Source: Chloropicon primus
Taxonomy: Eukaryota > Chlorophyta > Chloropicophyceae > Chloropicales > Chloropicaceae
Direction of reading: 5' to 3'
Length of the DNA: 64,000 bases
Assembly: GCA_023205875.1 (NCBI GenBank)
Contig: CP060773.1
Location: 248,001 to 312,000 of the forward strand
Position numbers and translations under genes: made by a program. Shown one piece after another: positions 22,651 through 34,315 of the stretch. Below the pieces are notes generated by a model that saw only the letters and a list, made by a program, of their open reading frames with translations, did no database searches and was not told the origin of the DNA. Each line of letters starts with the position of its first letter. The stretch's first letter is position 1.

Positions 22651-23563
22651 ATGGCTCCCTCGAGCGAGGACAAGGATGATGGTGGAGGACCCGAATGCTT
22701 TTACAAGGTAAGGAGAGGGTCAACGAGCCGCGAGAGACGCCATAGATGACCGCACTGGCTGTTCCTCGCGAAGCTCTCTCATTCGACCCCTCACACGCAG
22801 CGAGAGACGCCGTGACGTGGTGGTGGAGAGACTGAACACTCGAGTCTGTTGTGGTGGTGTTTCCTTGTGCAAGGTGCTCGGAGTCGATGAGAATGCAACG
22901 GAGAGCGACATCAAGAGTGCTTACAGGTAAGGCATATGTCGCCCATCCACTCACCCCTCCCCCCGCGATTGTTGGACTGCCTCTGACCGTATCGAACGCA
23001 CGCCGAACGCCCGTCCCTCATTTGCTCTTGGTAGGAAGCTGGCGTTGAAGCACCACCCCGACGTGAAGAAAGGAAAGGACGACGGCAGCAGCGGCGGCGC
23101 AGACTTTCTGAGGATATCGCAAGCTTACGAGACGCTGAGTGATTCGAACAAGAGGTCCTTCTACGACTTCAGCAGGCGGCAAGTTCGGACCCCGCCGGGT
23201 GGCGCCGGCCCCAGCGGCGGGGGAGGGAGCTCGTTTTACGACAGGTACGGAGAGGAGTTCGCGCGGCAGCAAAGGCGGAGGAGCCCGTTTGATGAGTGGA
23301 AGGCGAAGCAAGACAGCTGGCAATCCGAGTACGAGAGAAAGCAGAGGGCCAAAGCAGCTTGGGAGGCGGAGAAAAAGGAGGCCAAGCTGAACAAGGTCAG
23401 GGCGATGAAGAGGAGAGCGAGAACGGAGGAAGCCCACAAGATGAGGGTGGGGAGAACCCTGAAGCAGTTTTGGCAGACGAGTCCGCGAGTCACCAAGTAC
23501 GACTTTGCATTCTTTTCTGTGATGACCGGGTGCTTCCTGGTGTCCATGAACGCCTGGACGTAA
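22651..23563 (+). CDS. DnaJ-domain protein with C-terminal membrane segment
   Basis: A 212-residue protein in three exons: 22651-22707, 22874-22926 and 23035-23563 (phases 0, 2; donors GTAAGG in both). The joined J domain reads CFYKVLGVDENATESDIKSA, then YRKLALKHHPDVKKG with the HPD tripeptide essential for stimulating HSP70, then FLRISQAYETLSD. A Gly-rich link and a long charged helix (WKAKQDSWQSEYERKQRAKA onward) follow. The last 20 residues (FAFFSVMTGCFLVSM) are hydrophobic, suggesting a tail anchor. The HSP70 partner and compartment are not shown by the sequence. It is convergent with the ABCA gene, about 100 bases apart. Confidence 0.88.
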
Positions 23564-23661
23564 GGAACTGAGTTGTGTATAATATAAAATAGTCGAATAA
23601 TAAAATACTTTTGCGTTGTTTGTAATACTAAAGATTACCCCAACGACGACATGCGCCCGAG

Positions 23662-26600
23662 CTAAACTCCAGTACCGGACGACCCCTCGTTCGCAAACTT
23701 GATGAACACTTGTTCCAAGCTCGTCTGGGAGACCGAGAAGGCTTCGAACCCGGCCTGGGCCTTGGCCTGCTTGATCGTCTTGAAGAGCGTAGGAAGGTGC
23801 GCTTCCTCCTGGGCGATCTGGTAGAGGCAGTACAAGTCCGTCGACTCGACCTCCTTTGCTTGGGGGTACGTGGCACTCATGAAGGACGTGAGCTTCACCA
23901 GCTGCTCCTTGTCCGTGAACCTGAACTCTACGTGGTAGCCCCCGCCAAAGTTGTTCTTGATCTCCTGGATCTGGCCCTCGCATCGGAACTTTCCTGCCAC
24001 CATGATCCCGATCCGGGAGCAGAGCGCCTCGCACTCCGCCATCGAGTGGCTGGTCAAAACCACACTCTTCTCTTCGTTATTGTACATGTCCGATATCACG
24101 TTCCACAAGAACCTCTTTGCAACTGGATCCATGCCAGTGGAGGGCTCGTCGAGCAGGATGACCTTGGGGTCCCCAACGACAGCAGCGGCCACCGCAAGCT
24201 TTCTCTTGTTTCCCCCGCTATACGTGCCGCTGAGCTTGTCAGCGTACCGAGGGAGGTCGAGCTTGTAGATGATTCGTTCGACCTCCTCCCTCCTGCAGTG
24301 GGCTGGGATGCCGCGGACCATGGCATACATCATCAGCATCTCCCTCCCCGTCATGTTCCCGATCACGGCCTCGAACTGGGGGCAGTACCCCATGAAGAGT
24401 CGCGCCTTCCTCGCATTTGTCACGATGTCGTGACCCGCGATGAGGGCGTGGCCCGACGTGGGCATGATCTCCCCCGTGAGCATCTTGAAGGTGGTGGTCT
24501 TGCCAGCGCCGTTCACCCCAAGAAGCCCAAAGCACTCGTTCTTGCCGAGCTGGAAGCTCAAGCTATCCACAGAGGCGGGCAAGAAAGGAGCATACTTCTT
24601 GTAAAGATCCTTTGCGATGACGAGGTCCTCTGAGTTGTTCATTCGCTCGAAATCGACGCAGTCGTTCCAGTACTGGAACCCGAAGCCCTTGACCTTCTCC
24701 CAAACGTTGTACTCGATAGCGAGGACAAGGATGGCGTACATGAACATCTGGATGAACATGAAGATGATGGACCAGCCCGCAACTTCCAGGTTGAACGGAC
24801 TCTTTGAGACCGCAAAGGGGTCCAGCGGGTCGTTCTCATTCAGCTGGAGCTGGTACATGCCGTTTGCCATGTTGAACTGCGGGCTGATGATGGGGAACAC
24901 CCACGATTCTATGTTGTGGATGTACCTGCACGTTCGGTCCATCGGAGCGATGAAGCCGAAGATCCAGTCGACCAGGAAGAAGATGTAGCCAGACAAGAAG
25001 CAGACCGTCCACAGCCTCAAAAAGGCCTTGAAGGGCTCCTCGAAAAACCAGTGCAGCACGTAGACGCAAGGAAGGCTGGCGCAGCCGTAGGCAATGAAGA
25101 GCACGAGGACAGCGAACGTGTTCTTTCCCGTGAACTCCGACTCGTGGTAGATCTGGAAACAGATGATCATTCCTGTCGCCGGGATCGTGTATACCACCAG
25201 ATCCCACAGAAAGTGCGAGAGCCAGAAGACCCCTTTGTGAACTCCGCTGACCATCTGCACCTGCTTGGATTTGTTGACGCGCTCCTGCACGAGGAACATG
25301 GCGAAAGAAGCAGACAGAGAGGCCGCCGCCATCGTCATGCAGCAGACAAAAATGAATTTGAACACAAACTGGTACGCCTCGACGATCTCCTCCGAGGCCA
25401 ACACGGGCAAGGGGTGGTTCACCACCTCGATTTTCCTTCCGATCCAACTCTTTGCCAAGCCCGAAGTGAAGGCATTCACTGCCGTAGGCAGCGCGTGAAG
25501 CGAGGTGAAGTTGGCTGACACGGTTCCATTCGCAGAGTTGCTGTCATAAGAATCGAGGAGGAGCATGTCGAACCTGTACGATCCGTCGAACCAGGTCTTC
25601 AGCGCAAAGTCGTCAAGACCCTTGTCACCATAAGCGCCGACGTCCAAGACCTTCGTGCTGCCATAAGAAGACTTGAAGTAGTCGAGAGCACTGCCAGAGG
25701 AGTACCTCATGTCCTTGGAGGCCCCAAAGATGACCTGGTGGCCCTTGAAAATGTTTTCCCTGTTCAAAGGCAGAGCAGGGAAGTTTGGGAAGGTTCCGCC
25801 AAACTCAGCAGATGTGAGCGCAGCGATAATGAGCAAGATGGGAACAAGAATTTGCACCACGAAAATGAGCCTCTCCCTGGTGGTGCACAAAAACTTCTTC
25901 CAGATCATGGCCTTCAACTGCTCGAGCAAGAGCTTCCTGCCGCTGTGCTTTGGGATTCCCCTGTTGCTGAACGCTATCCCTCCACGCGTCGATCCGATCT
26001 CGACGTCTTCAGGCTGCCCCGTGAAAACGCTTCCCAAGAACCCCGACAGGGAGGACTTGGCGGCCATGTCCCCTGGCTCGTCCATGCTTTCCTCCTCGCT
26101 CTTCTTCTCGCAAGTCGCCACGACCTTGAGGAAAACGTCCTCGAGGGTAGTGAAGGAGAGGCCGTAAGACCTTATGACTCCGTCCTGCTGCAGCTTCTCG
26201 CACTCCTCCGTTAGCTCAGGGAAGATGTCGGTGTGTTTCTTGTCTATCCTTACGGACAACTCCGAGCCAGCGCCGGACCCGCTCTTGGCATCAGGGATGA
26301 TCTTATTCACCGCGTCCATCACAGTCTTCGTCAGGGACGACGTGGTGTCGGCCCCGGTGTCCTTCAAAATCATGGTCAAGACGTATCCCGCACCAAACTC
26401 TTCCTTCAGCTCCAGGGAGCTGCCGCAAGTGGCAAGGCTTCCTCGGTGCATGATGCCAATTCTATCGCACAAGATGTCTGCTTCTTCCATGAAATGGGTG
26501 CTCAGGATGATGACTTTGTTGCGCCTGTTCTTCCTGATGATATCCCAAGTGTCTCTCCTGCTCCTGGGATCCATCCCTGACGTGGGCTCGTCCAGCACCA

Positions 26601-28997
26601 CAAGCTTTGGGTTCCCCATGAAAGCGATTCCCACGGAAAGCTTTCTCATCTGGCCGCCCGACAACTCGCAGCTGGGGCAGTTGAGCTTCGCGCTCAGGCC
26701 AACCTCCTGCGCCATGCCGAACACGCAGGTCCTGATTTGATGCCTTGGAACTCCTTTGATCTCAGCATAGAAGGTCAAGTGGTCCTTCACCGTGAGAGTG
26801 GGCCACAAGATATCGAACTGGGGGCAGAGGCCAAGAGACTTTCTGATGATGTCCATCTCATTCAGGACCGAGCGGTTGTCCACGTAAACGTTGCCAGAGG
26901 TAGGGTAAAGCATCCCCGTGATTATGCTCATCGTCGTTGTCTTTCCCGCACCATTGTGCCCGAGCAGACCGAAGACCTCAGAGTTGAAGGCCTCGACACA
27001 CAAGTCGTTCACTGCCCTCACCTTGGTCCCCCCTATGGACGTAAACTCCTTGGTGAGGTTCACGATCTTGAGGTCGGGGGAAAGGGTCTTGTTCAAGTTC
27101 GCATTTGACCTGGCGATCTTCAGCCTCTGCCCGCGCTCCGTCCAGAAACTTTTCGTGAAGGGAAAGTAAAAGGGCTGCCTCCTTCCCGCCTCATCGGGGA
27201 GAACCTTGTCCAGGTACACAAAGGCGGTCAGGTAAATCAGAGCGTTTCTCGCCAGCTTGAGAACCAGGGAGTATGCTGACAGACTTCCATCCAGAATCAC
27301 TGGCTTTGAGAACGTTTCCCAAGTCAGACCAATGCCGGAATACTCCAGCCTCCTCAGAACCGTGCCCGACAACGCCACGCAGCTGGGAGAAAGGAACGAG
27401 GCCAGGTCAAAAAAGTAACCCCCGTAAGGTTGCAAGACTGGTGCAAGCATGCCCGGTATCATGAGGATGACAAAGAGGAGGACGACGCTTGGCCCGGCCG
27501 TCGCAGTCCTCTGGAAGAAGCAGCTCACGACGTACGCCAAAGGAATCAGTGAGAGGCTCAGGAAAAAGTACATCGTGAACGTGCACCTCCAGTCACTCTC
27601 CGGGAACGTGAGCATTGCCGTGAGGGACATGAACAGGGAGCTGCAGACCATCTCCATGCCGTGGGTGATCAGCCAGGAAAGCCAGTAAGAGAAATCCGTG
27701 ACCCCCAGAAGCCTCATTCCTTCCCTGAGCCTCAGCTCTTTCTCGCAGACCACAGAAGCCACGTTGCTCCTCATTGGCATCAAAAACGCGACCACGAGAC
27801 AGATGTCCATGAAGCTTCCTGCGATGACCGCGTCCGGATTCAACGAGTAGGTTGGCGCCGGGAACTGGTGGATGTTGAGGTCAATATCCGCAGGCTTCTT
27901 ATCGTTATTGTCTTCCCTGACTTCCCCAATCAAAGCTTTATCGATCGACAGCTGGAAGTTAGAGAAGAAAAAGTACTTCCTAAAGTAGCTCGTCTTGGTC
28001 TGGGGGTTCAACGAGAACACGTCGTCCTTCATCACGGTCGGCGGGGTCATGGTGTGGTTCATCCTCAGCGTGTACTTGATGCTCTTGTGCTTGTCGACCA
28101 AATCCTCAAAGTTCACGATGGCTCTGGTGTGCGCGGTGTTGTTGTACGCCGCAAAATGAAGGGCTGCTTCAGGGGTACCAAACCCCTTGAAGAATCTGTC
28201 GATCAGAGGCTGCCAGCACTCCGAGTCGTTCAGGCACATGTCGTGAGACTGCGCGCAAGTCATTGGCGGTGAGATCCCTTCGTCGATCAGCTCCTTCCAG
28301 AACAGGCCAAAGTAAACCAGCTGGTCCTTGTTCGTTACATCTTTCGGGCAAGAAATGTCCTTCGCGACCATCTGCATCACGCTCGTTTCCACATCTCCAT
28401 CCGGCGTGTAAAGCACCATTCCATTGTCCCACCGTTTCTCCCACAGCGGGTTGAAGCACTCGATAGGGAGCGAGACGTTCGGGCAGCCTCCCGTCACCCA
28501 GTCTATGGACTCGATGACTTGGTTCCCTTGGACCTCGTTCAATGGAAAGTCAATCGGCGGCAAAAATATCTTTGGGATGCTCAAGAGCAGGATCAAGATA
28601 GAAGGGAGGAGCAGCTCGAAGAGCAGGCCGAATATTCCACCAACCGTGCACCCGCAGAAGCACACGTTTCTCCTGCTTTTCAGTTTGAGTGTCAAGTTCT
28701 TCTTCAATATCGCCCACAGCTGCTTTCCCGTGGACTTCCTCCCCGTCCTCTGCGACACGGACGCCACGTGCTCCTGGCGACCAACAAGAACGAAGCAAGG
28801 CGAGACGCCGAGACGAAAGGTGCGTTAGCGGTGCGCGCGAAGAGTCTCGAGAAGAACAAAGAAGAAGAAGAAGGAGGAGGAGGAGGAGGAGGGAGGAGGT
28901 GGGGACCAAGACTTACTTCTTCGCCCTCGCCGAGCACGGAATAGCCTGCCTCCTCGCGGCCACGGCGGCCGCGGATGGGCGACAAGATGTTATCCAT
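23662..28997 (-). CDS. ABCA-subfamily full-length ABC transporter
   Basis: A protein of about 1730 residues from two exons, 28997-28917 and 28773-23662 (phase 0; donor GAA|GTAAGTC, acceptor GCCAG). Layout is TMD1-NBD1-TMD2-NBD2, each TMD with a large non-cytosolic loop after its first span, as in ABCA lipid transporters. NBD1: Walker A GHNGAGKTTT (about 630), signature LSGGQMRKLSVG (about 730), Walker B VVLDEPTSGMDP (about 755). NBD2: GVNGAGKTTT (about 1443), YSGGNKRKLAVA (about 1548), VILLDEPSTGMDP (about 1571). All ATPase motifs are intact. The short first exon (MDNILSPIRGRRGREEAGYS) has a dileucine-like acidic tail (YSVLGEGEE). ATG 29018 in the same frame is an alternative, but a TATA-like element at about 29043-29054 favours 28997. 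Confidence 0.93.
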
Positions 28998-29305
28998 CGC
29001 AATGCTGAAGGACTGCATGTACCAGCAAGCGCACTGCTCTGCTACAATAAATAGGTCGCCACTCGCCCACTACACCCACACCTTTCTTTCTCTTTCTCTG
29101 GGCGTTTGGGCGGTCCTGGGTGAGAGAGAGAAGGGGAAAAAAGAAGAGAGGGCGTCACGTCGCCCGACCAACGCTACCGAAACCAAACCAAACCAAGCAA
29201 CGATCACGTCACCGTCGCCATCACCGTCTACCCTTCCGTCTACACAAGCAGCAAATCAACCCAACCGACTGACTGCGGAGTGCCACGTGGTGGTGAAGTG
29301 ATGGT

Positions 29306-29343
<38 letters not shown>

Positions 29344-29680
29344 CCAAAACGTTACACGAAAGCGTCAGCAAACACGCGCGCGAGAGAGAGAGAAGGCGTT
29401 ACGAGCGCAGCGACGCGCTCCGAACGTAACACTCGCCCTTCCGTGGTTTCCAAGGGTTCCTCTCTCTTTCTTGGCCATGCCCTTTGGAAAAAAAAAGTGG
29501 AGACCAAAGAGAGGAGGTCTCCGTGTAGAACATGAAGAAGAAGAAGAAGAAAAAAAGAGAGAAAAGAGAAGAAAGTCGTCGCCTTGGGGAAGTTCATCTT
29601 GTTCCTCTCGGGAGGGCTAAGCTCTGTCCGCCGCCGGCCGACGTTGTCTTACCTCCCCTTGCCTCTTCTTGGCTGCCTTG

Positions 29681-29732
29681 ATCGATCGCGCGATCGATCG
29701 AATGATCGACTGATCGACTGATCGGATCGATC
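29681..29732. repeat. GATC-rich palindromic stretch
   Basis: Consecutive GATC steps, including the self-complementary GATCGATCGCGCGATCGATC and a GATCGACT doublet. It can form a cruciform. No function is evident. Confidence 0.6.
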
Positions 29733-30283
29733 GCGGCTTTTCCGCCGCAGTGTGAAATCGGTACACTCAATGTACGACACCTATCGAAATCTTCCAAATT
29801 TTCAAATGGGGGACATGAAGAGACAGAAGTCCTGAGGGCCTTCAAGGGGGACAACAGAAGGTGAGTGGAGGGGCATGGAGGGGACAAGGGAGGGAGGAGT
29901 TCGTTCTTGGGAACCACAAATATTGAATCTTGGGGTCGTCAGCTTTCGATAGAGCCTTCGCTTGCTGAAAATGACCGAATTTTGAGGAACTTGTGAAACT
30001 AAAACCAACGTGTTTTCCCCCTTGATATGGACCCCGCGCACTCTGTGTCTTGTCTTGTATTGCTCTGAAGGCGAAGCACGCTGTGGTGCATGCCTGGGAG
30101 TTGATCCCGACTCCTCGCGAGAGTTATCTTTGACCCTTCTCGAACGCCCTGGCTGGCCCAAGGCCGAGGAGAGGACGAACGCACACCAGCACACCAGCAC
30201 ACCAGCACACCAGGTGGCCAAGGCAGCAAGGTAGACGAACTGGAAAAGGCGTTTGACTAGGGCAATAGGCTCGTGGCCTCCTG

Positions 30284-30285
<2 letters not shown>

Positions 30286-30323
<38 letters not shown>
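30286..30323. repeat. (GT)n microsatellite next to a start codon
   Basis: About 19 GT units, followed by AAGCG and the LRR gene ATG at 30329. Length variation here would alter the 5' leader. Confidence 0.9.
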
Positions 30324-30325
<2 letters not shown>

Positions 30326-30328
30326 GCG

Positions 30329-33300
30329 ATGGTGCTTCCCTACAAGACTTGGGAATGGCTGGCCCCCACCGTGCTCCTGACGGCGTGGTTCATCGTCCCC
30401 GTGGTGACCGTGGAACTCTTCTTGAGCGGGATCCACAACGAGGTGAAGGACAACCTGCTGAAGAGCAAGACGACCATGAAGAGGCTGAAAAGCAACGTGA
30501 GGCTGGCCAGGGAGCTCAACGAGAGCGACGACGAGGACCTCGACTTTGACATCCAGGAGGAGGAGAGGGACGATGAGCTCGAGTACGGGCTGCAGACAAC
30601 GAGCGGAGAGGGGGAGACGATCGAGGTGGACGTGGAGACCCCGCTGGAAGGCAGGCGAAAGGCCAACGGGGCGAGCAGGTCGAAGAAGGGCGGTTCAACG
30701 AAAATCGTCATGGTGGAGAAGGAGAAGGTTCACTTCCCGATGGACCCCAGGCTGAACCCCCAAGAGCATCTGTTCATGAGGGGGCTGACAGACTTGATCA
30801 TTTCCAGGAGGGTCGCGGGTCAGAACAAGCTGAGGCAGAACGCGCCGCCGATGCCCGCGAGGCCGGGCTCCTCCAAAGAAGGCCGGGGTGCTGGCCACCA
30901 CCCTGAAAACAGCGCGAAAGGCACCCTGTTCGTCACGTACATGAGGACGAAGAAAATCCTCGAAGGACTGATATTCCTTTACGAGGCCTTCAACCTCTGG
31001 TCTTGCCTCTTCGTGAGCAGCGTGGAGTGGCCAAAGCTCGCGCCGACGGAAGCTTTCGCTTACGGCAGCTTCAAGTCGTTGCACCTGTACAAAGGGATGT
31101 ACAACGGCGGGGCCAGCGGAGAGAGGATTGTATTTTATTTGATTCTTGTCCTCTTCTTCATAGCGGCTTGCTGCATGCTGGTCAAGGACGCCACGGTGGG
31201 TCCCAAGTTGATGCAGAAGCACAACATCGCCCTGAGGAACCGGCTGGTGACCTCGGCAAACTGGAACGAGTTCTTCTTCGGGAGAGCGCCGATCAAGAGT
31301 CCTAGCTCGAACCCGAAGAGCAACAGAATTACGGTGGTCCACGGGGCCAAGCTGCAAACCAAGGGAATGGACATGCTCGAATTCAGGGAGATTAGGTTTC
31401 ACTTGGCCATCTTCATGCAGTACCTCTTCTTCGAGTTCCTGTTCATGCCCGGCCTCAGCGTGGCCTTGGTAGTCCTGAACTGCCAGCCCGCGAGGGAGGA
31501 CGCCCTGGATCCAGACAGCCGCAGGGTCTACTTGTTCACCCCGAGCTCGCTGTCCCCGAGGTCTCAGGGCAACCAGGAGTATTATTATTGCTGGGAGGGC
31601 GGGCATGGCGTGGACAGCGTCGTGGGAGTCTTTATGGCGGTCTTGATCTATACCTGCGCGATCTACCACAAGAGGCAGAAGATGAGGAAGGCGTCCACTG
31701 TGGTCTACAACCTCATCTTTGAAATCTTCTACGCGATGGTGAAGGCCCTGCTCACGGTCGTGGCGGTCTGCTACTCTAACGCCCAGAACGGAAGCATACT
31801 GCTGTGGGGAGCCCTCGCCTGCTTCGTCGTCCTTGAGGTCGTGAACCACCTGATGCAGCCGTGCAAGGGCTACGGAACGATGGTGAACTCTTGCAGGGCG
31901 AGCACGTTCGCGATCGGGACCGTTACAAGCGTTTTGGCCATCCTCGTCACAAAATATTTCGAGTCCGATGCGACGAAGAACATCTCCGCTGCGATTTGGA
32001 TTGCCATGCTCTTCCCCGTGAGCGGCTTCGCGTACGAGTACAACATGCTGTCCGCCTCGCTGGCCAAGGGGGACGTGCCAGAGGACAAAACGATCGCGGA
32101 CCTGCTGCAGTTTCAGGAGAGGGGGGGGAGGAAGAGCGCCATCGTGGGCGGTTTGAACGTGCAGAGAATTGCGGGGTCTTGCGTGGCGAGGCTCTTTCAC
32201 ATCGATCCGAGGGCAAGGGACGTCGCCGTGCTCTCTCAGATCATGCTTCACCAAAGCACCAAGTCCAGGATGAGCCTGGGAAACTTGAATCACGGGCTCT
32301 CCGGTGTCTTTGGCTTCTTCTCTCCCAGCGAGGTGGGCAAGAACGTTGCGTTGACCGCGTCCACGATCGCCAGAGAGGACGGGGACTACCTCCTGTCCCA
32401 GGAATTGGATTCTCGAAGCGGCGTGAGGAGGGTGATCACGAGAGAGCAAGGAAGAATCTTGGCGGGCCACGTGCTGCAGAACAACAACATCGAGGAAGTG
32501 GCGGTGAACGCGTCTCGACTCCTGTACCCAATCCCGTTGATGGCGTTGAAGGAGGGGAAGATCGCGCATTTCGATTGGTTTGACGCATCTGCCGGGGAGA
32601 GCGAGATCCTCAAGGCGATCATCGAGTACGTTTACAGCACGTTCTCGGCCAAGGCGCTTCCGAAGACCATCTCTTTTGGAAAGTCGACGAGCAGGATTGC
32701 AAGGCTAATGAAAGACTTCGACCTCGAGGGCAAGGTGGGCTTGTTCGAGCAAGGGCCTGCTGGGCTGGTTCAAATCGATCCCGACTGCGTGACCGTGGAT
32801 GTTGCTTCCCTCATCGACCCGTTGGACTTTGACACGAGCGGAAGAGAGTTCACCAACGCCTTTGCCCTGGACCTGTCCCAGCACTTCCTGACCACGGCGG
32901 ACATGATCGTCCTGGTCCACCTGATGAAGCCGAACAACTGTCTCCAGTCCCTTGACTTGTCAGACAATTGCTTGGACGCCCAGTCCCTCCCTCTCCTGTC
33001 CAGCCTCTTCGAGGCCCAGAAGGAGAGCTCGCGACTGAAGGAGCTCCACCTCTTCGGTAACCCGCTGTCGAGGGAGCACAAGCTGGACTGGACGACTGGC
33101 AGAGAGACCATCGAGGAGAACTGGGACGAGATCTTCAAGCTTGGGCAGACTCTTGCGCAGTCCAAGTCCTTGACCTCGATCAAGATGGAAAGGTCTGAGC
33201 CCATTGACCTCTCGGAGGCTGCCAAGATGACCAGGCTGAAGCTCGGAGGGAGCGAATTCGACTTTGATTCGCGGATTGGCGACATGACTGTGGTGATGCT

Positions 33301-34315
33301 CTCCTCCCTCTTGCCCAGATTCGGCAACCTGTACGAGCTTGACCTGTCGAAGAACGACATAACGGACAAGGGAGTGCACTACCTGACAACGAGGGCCCTG
33401 AATCCTGACTTTGCTTACTCGAAGGTTTACGACCACGGCTGGGTTTGCAGGGTGACGAACCTGAACTTGGCCGAGAACAAAATAGGGGACGAGGGCCTCG
33501 TCAGCCTCTCGACCGTGCTGAAGAGGAACGAGTTCGTGACAAGACTTGATCTCAGCAGAAACAAGTTCTCTGCTCTTGGTCTGCAATTCTTGTCCAAGGG
33601 GCTGATAAGGACGAAGTACAGCAACCTCCAGGAGCTTCACTTGGAGGACAATGGCCACCTCGGTCCTGGCGCGCTTGATTCCGTGCTTGAGGTGCTCAGC
33701 AGGAAGGACCCTAACGGCTCCGATTCCTGCATGCTCAAGTCCCTCTCCCTGTCGGGCATCAAGCTCTACTGCACCGGGTGCGCCAAAGTCGGCGAGATGC
33801 TTTCCGTGAATCAGACTCTGGAAGTTCTCAGCCTTTCTGGATGCGACCTGGACCGGGAGCCACCAACGCCTCCCACTGCGGACCCCAAGCTCGCCAGATC
33901 GAATCGAAGCCGAAAGCCAAGTGGAGACTTGACGACCTCGACGAGCAAGAAAACCGGCGTCAGGGTGGACACCGGCCTCCGCGAGCTTTGCAAGTCCCTG
34001 CGAGTGAACAGCTCTCTGAGGGTTCTGGACGTGAGCAGCAACCACCTCGTGACGCAGGAGTTTGTGGCCATGGTGATCTACCTCAGCTCGAATCCAAACA
34101 CCGTTTTGGAGCATCTCAAGGTCAACGACAACAACATTGGCATCTCCATGGCGCAGTTCCGGCCACTGATTATCGAAGAAGTCCTCACAAACAAAGCTTT
34201 GCAGAGGATCGACTTGCACTCGAACCCAACCGAGAGGGGGGTCAACAAAGAGCTCTGCGTTCTGATGAGCAGGAAGAAGGACAGGTCAAGCCAAATGCTT
34301 CAGTTCGGGAACTAG
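30329..34315 (+). CDS. Polytopic membrane protein with C-terminal leucine-rich repeats
   Basis: A 1328-residue single-exon protein of unrecognised family. The N-terminus has one span (VLLTAWFIVPVVTVELFL), then an acidic and Lys-rich loop. A membrane block of roughly seven or eight spans follows between about residues 205 and 580 (for example IVFYLILVLFFIAACCML, FHLAIFMQYLFFEFLFMP, VDSVVGVFMAVLIYTCAI). A mixed cytosolic region leads to leucine-rich repeats of the ribonuclease-inhibitor type from about residue 860 to the end (LQSLDLSDNCLDAQSLPLL, LYELDLSKNDITDKGVHYL, TRLDLSRNKFSALGLQFL). The combination suggests a membrane receptor or scaffold, but no function is assigned. The start ATG lies just after a (GT)n tract. 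Confidence 0.75.
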   Translation: MVLPYKTWEWLAPTVLLTAWFIVPVVTVELFLSGIHNEVKDNLLKSKTTMKRLKSNVRLARELNESDDEDLDFDIQEEERDDELEYGLQTTSGEGETIEVDVETPLEGRRKANGASRSKKGGSTKIVMVEKEKVHFPMDPRLNPQEHLFMRGLTDLIISRRVAGQNKLRQNAPPMPARPGSSKEGRGAGHHPENSAKGTLFVTYMRTKKILEGLIFLYEAFNLWSCLFVSSVEWPKLAPTEAFAYGSFKSLHLYKGMYNGGASGERIVFYLILVLFFIAACCMLVKDATVGPKLMQKHNIALRNRLVTSANWNEFFFGRAPIKSPSSNPKSNRITVVHGAKLQTKGMDMLEFREIRFHLAIFMQYLFFEFLFMPGLSVALVVLNCQPAREDALDPDSRRVYLFTPSSLSPRSQGNQEYYYCWEGGHGVDSVVGVFMAVLIYTCAIYHKRQKMRKASTVVYNLIFEIFYAMVKALLTVVAVCYSNAQNGSILLWGALACFVVLEVVNHLMQPCKGYGTMVNSCRASTFAIGTVTSVLAILVTKYFESDATKNISAAIWIAMLFPVSGFAYEYNMLSASLAKGDVPEDKTIADLLQFQERGGRKSAIVGGLNVQRIAGSCVARLFHIDPRARDVAVLSQIMLHQSTKSRMSLGNLNHGLSGVFGFFSPSEVGKNVALTASTIAREDGDYLLSQELDSRSGVRRVITREQGRILAGHVLQNNNIEEVAVNASRLLYPIPLMALKEGKIAHFDWFDASAGESEILKAIIEYVYSTFSAKALPKTISFGKSTSRIARLMKDFDLEGKVGLFEQGPAGLVQIDPDCVTVDVASLIDPLDFDTSGREFTNAFALDLSQHFLTTADMIVLVHLMKPNNCLQSLDLSDNCLDAQSLPLLSSLFEAQKESSRLKELHLFGNPLSREHKLDWTTGRETIEENWDEIFKLGQTLAQSKSLTSIKMERSEPIDLSEAAKMTRLKLGGSEFDFDSRIGDMTVVMLSSLLPRFGNLYELDLSKNDITDKGVHYLTTRALNPDFAYSKVYDHGWVCRVTNLNLAENKIGDEGLVSLSTVLKRNEFVTRLDLSRNKFSALGLQFLSKGLIRTKYSNLQELHLEDNGHLGPGALDSVLEVLSRKDPNGSDSCMLKSLSLSGIKLYCTGCAKVGEMLSVNQTLEVLSLSGCDLDREPPTPPTADPKLARSNRSRKPSGDLTTSTSKKTGVRVDTGLRELCKSLRVNSSLRVLDVSSNHLVTQEFVAMVIYLSSNPNTVLEHLKVNDNNIGISMAQFRPLIIEEVLTNKALQRIDLHSNPTERGVNKELCVLMSRKKDRSSQMLQFGN

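Larger units (their letters stand above)
29019..30328. other. Divergent intergenic region, ABCA / LRR protein
   Basis: 1.3 kb without a supportable gene. On the minus strand CTATTTATTG near 29043-29054 is a possible TATA-like element for ABCA. A (GA)n tract (about 29311-29341), GAA-rich DNA (about 29533-29580), a GATC-rich self-complementary stretch (29681-29732), CACCAGCACA repeats (about 30183-30210), ATCTTTGACCC ... TTCTCGAACG (about 30126-30146, a loose dispersed-motif match on the LRR strand) and a (GT)n tract ending 6 bases before the LRR ATG are seen. Confidence 0.5.
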
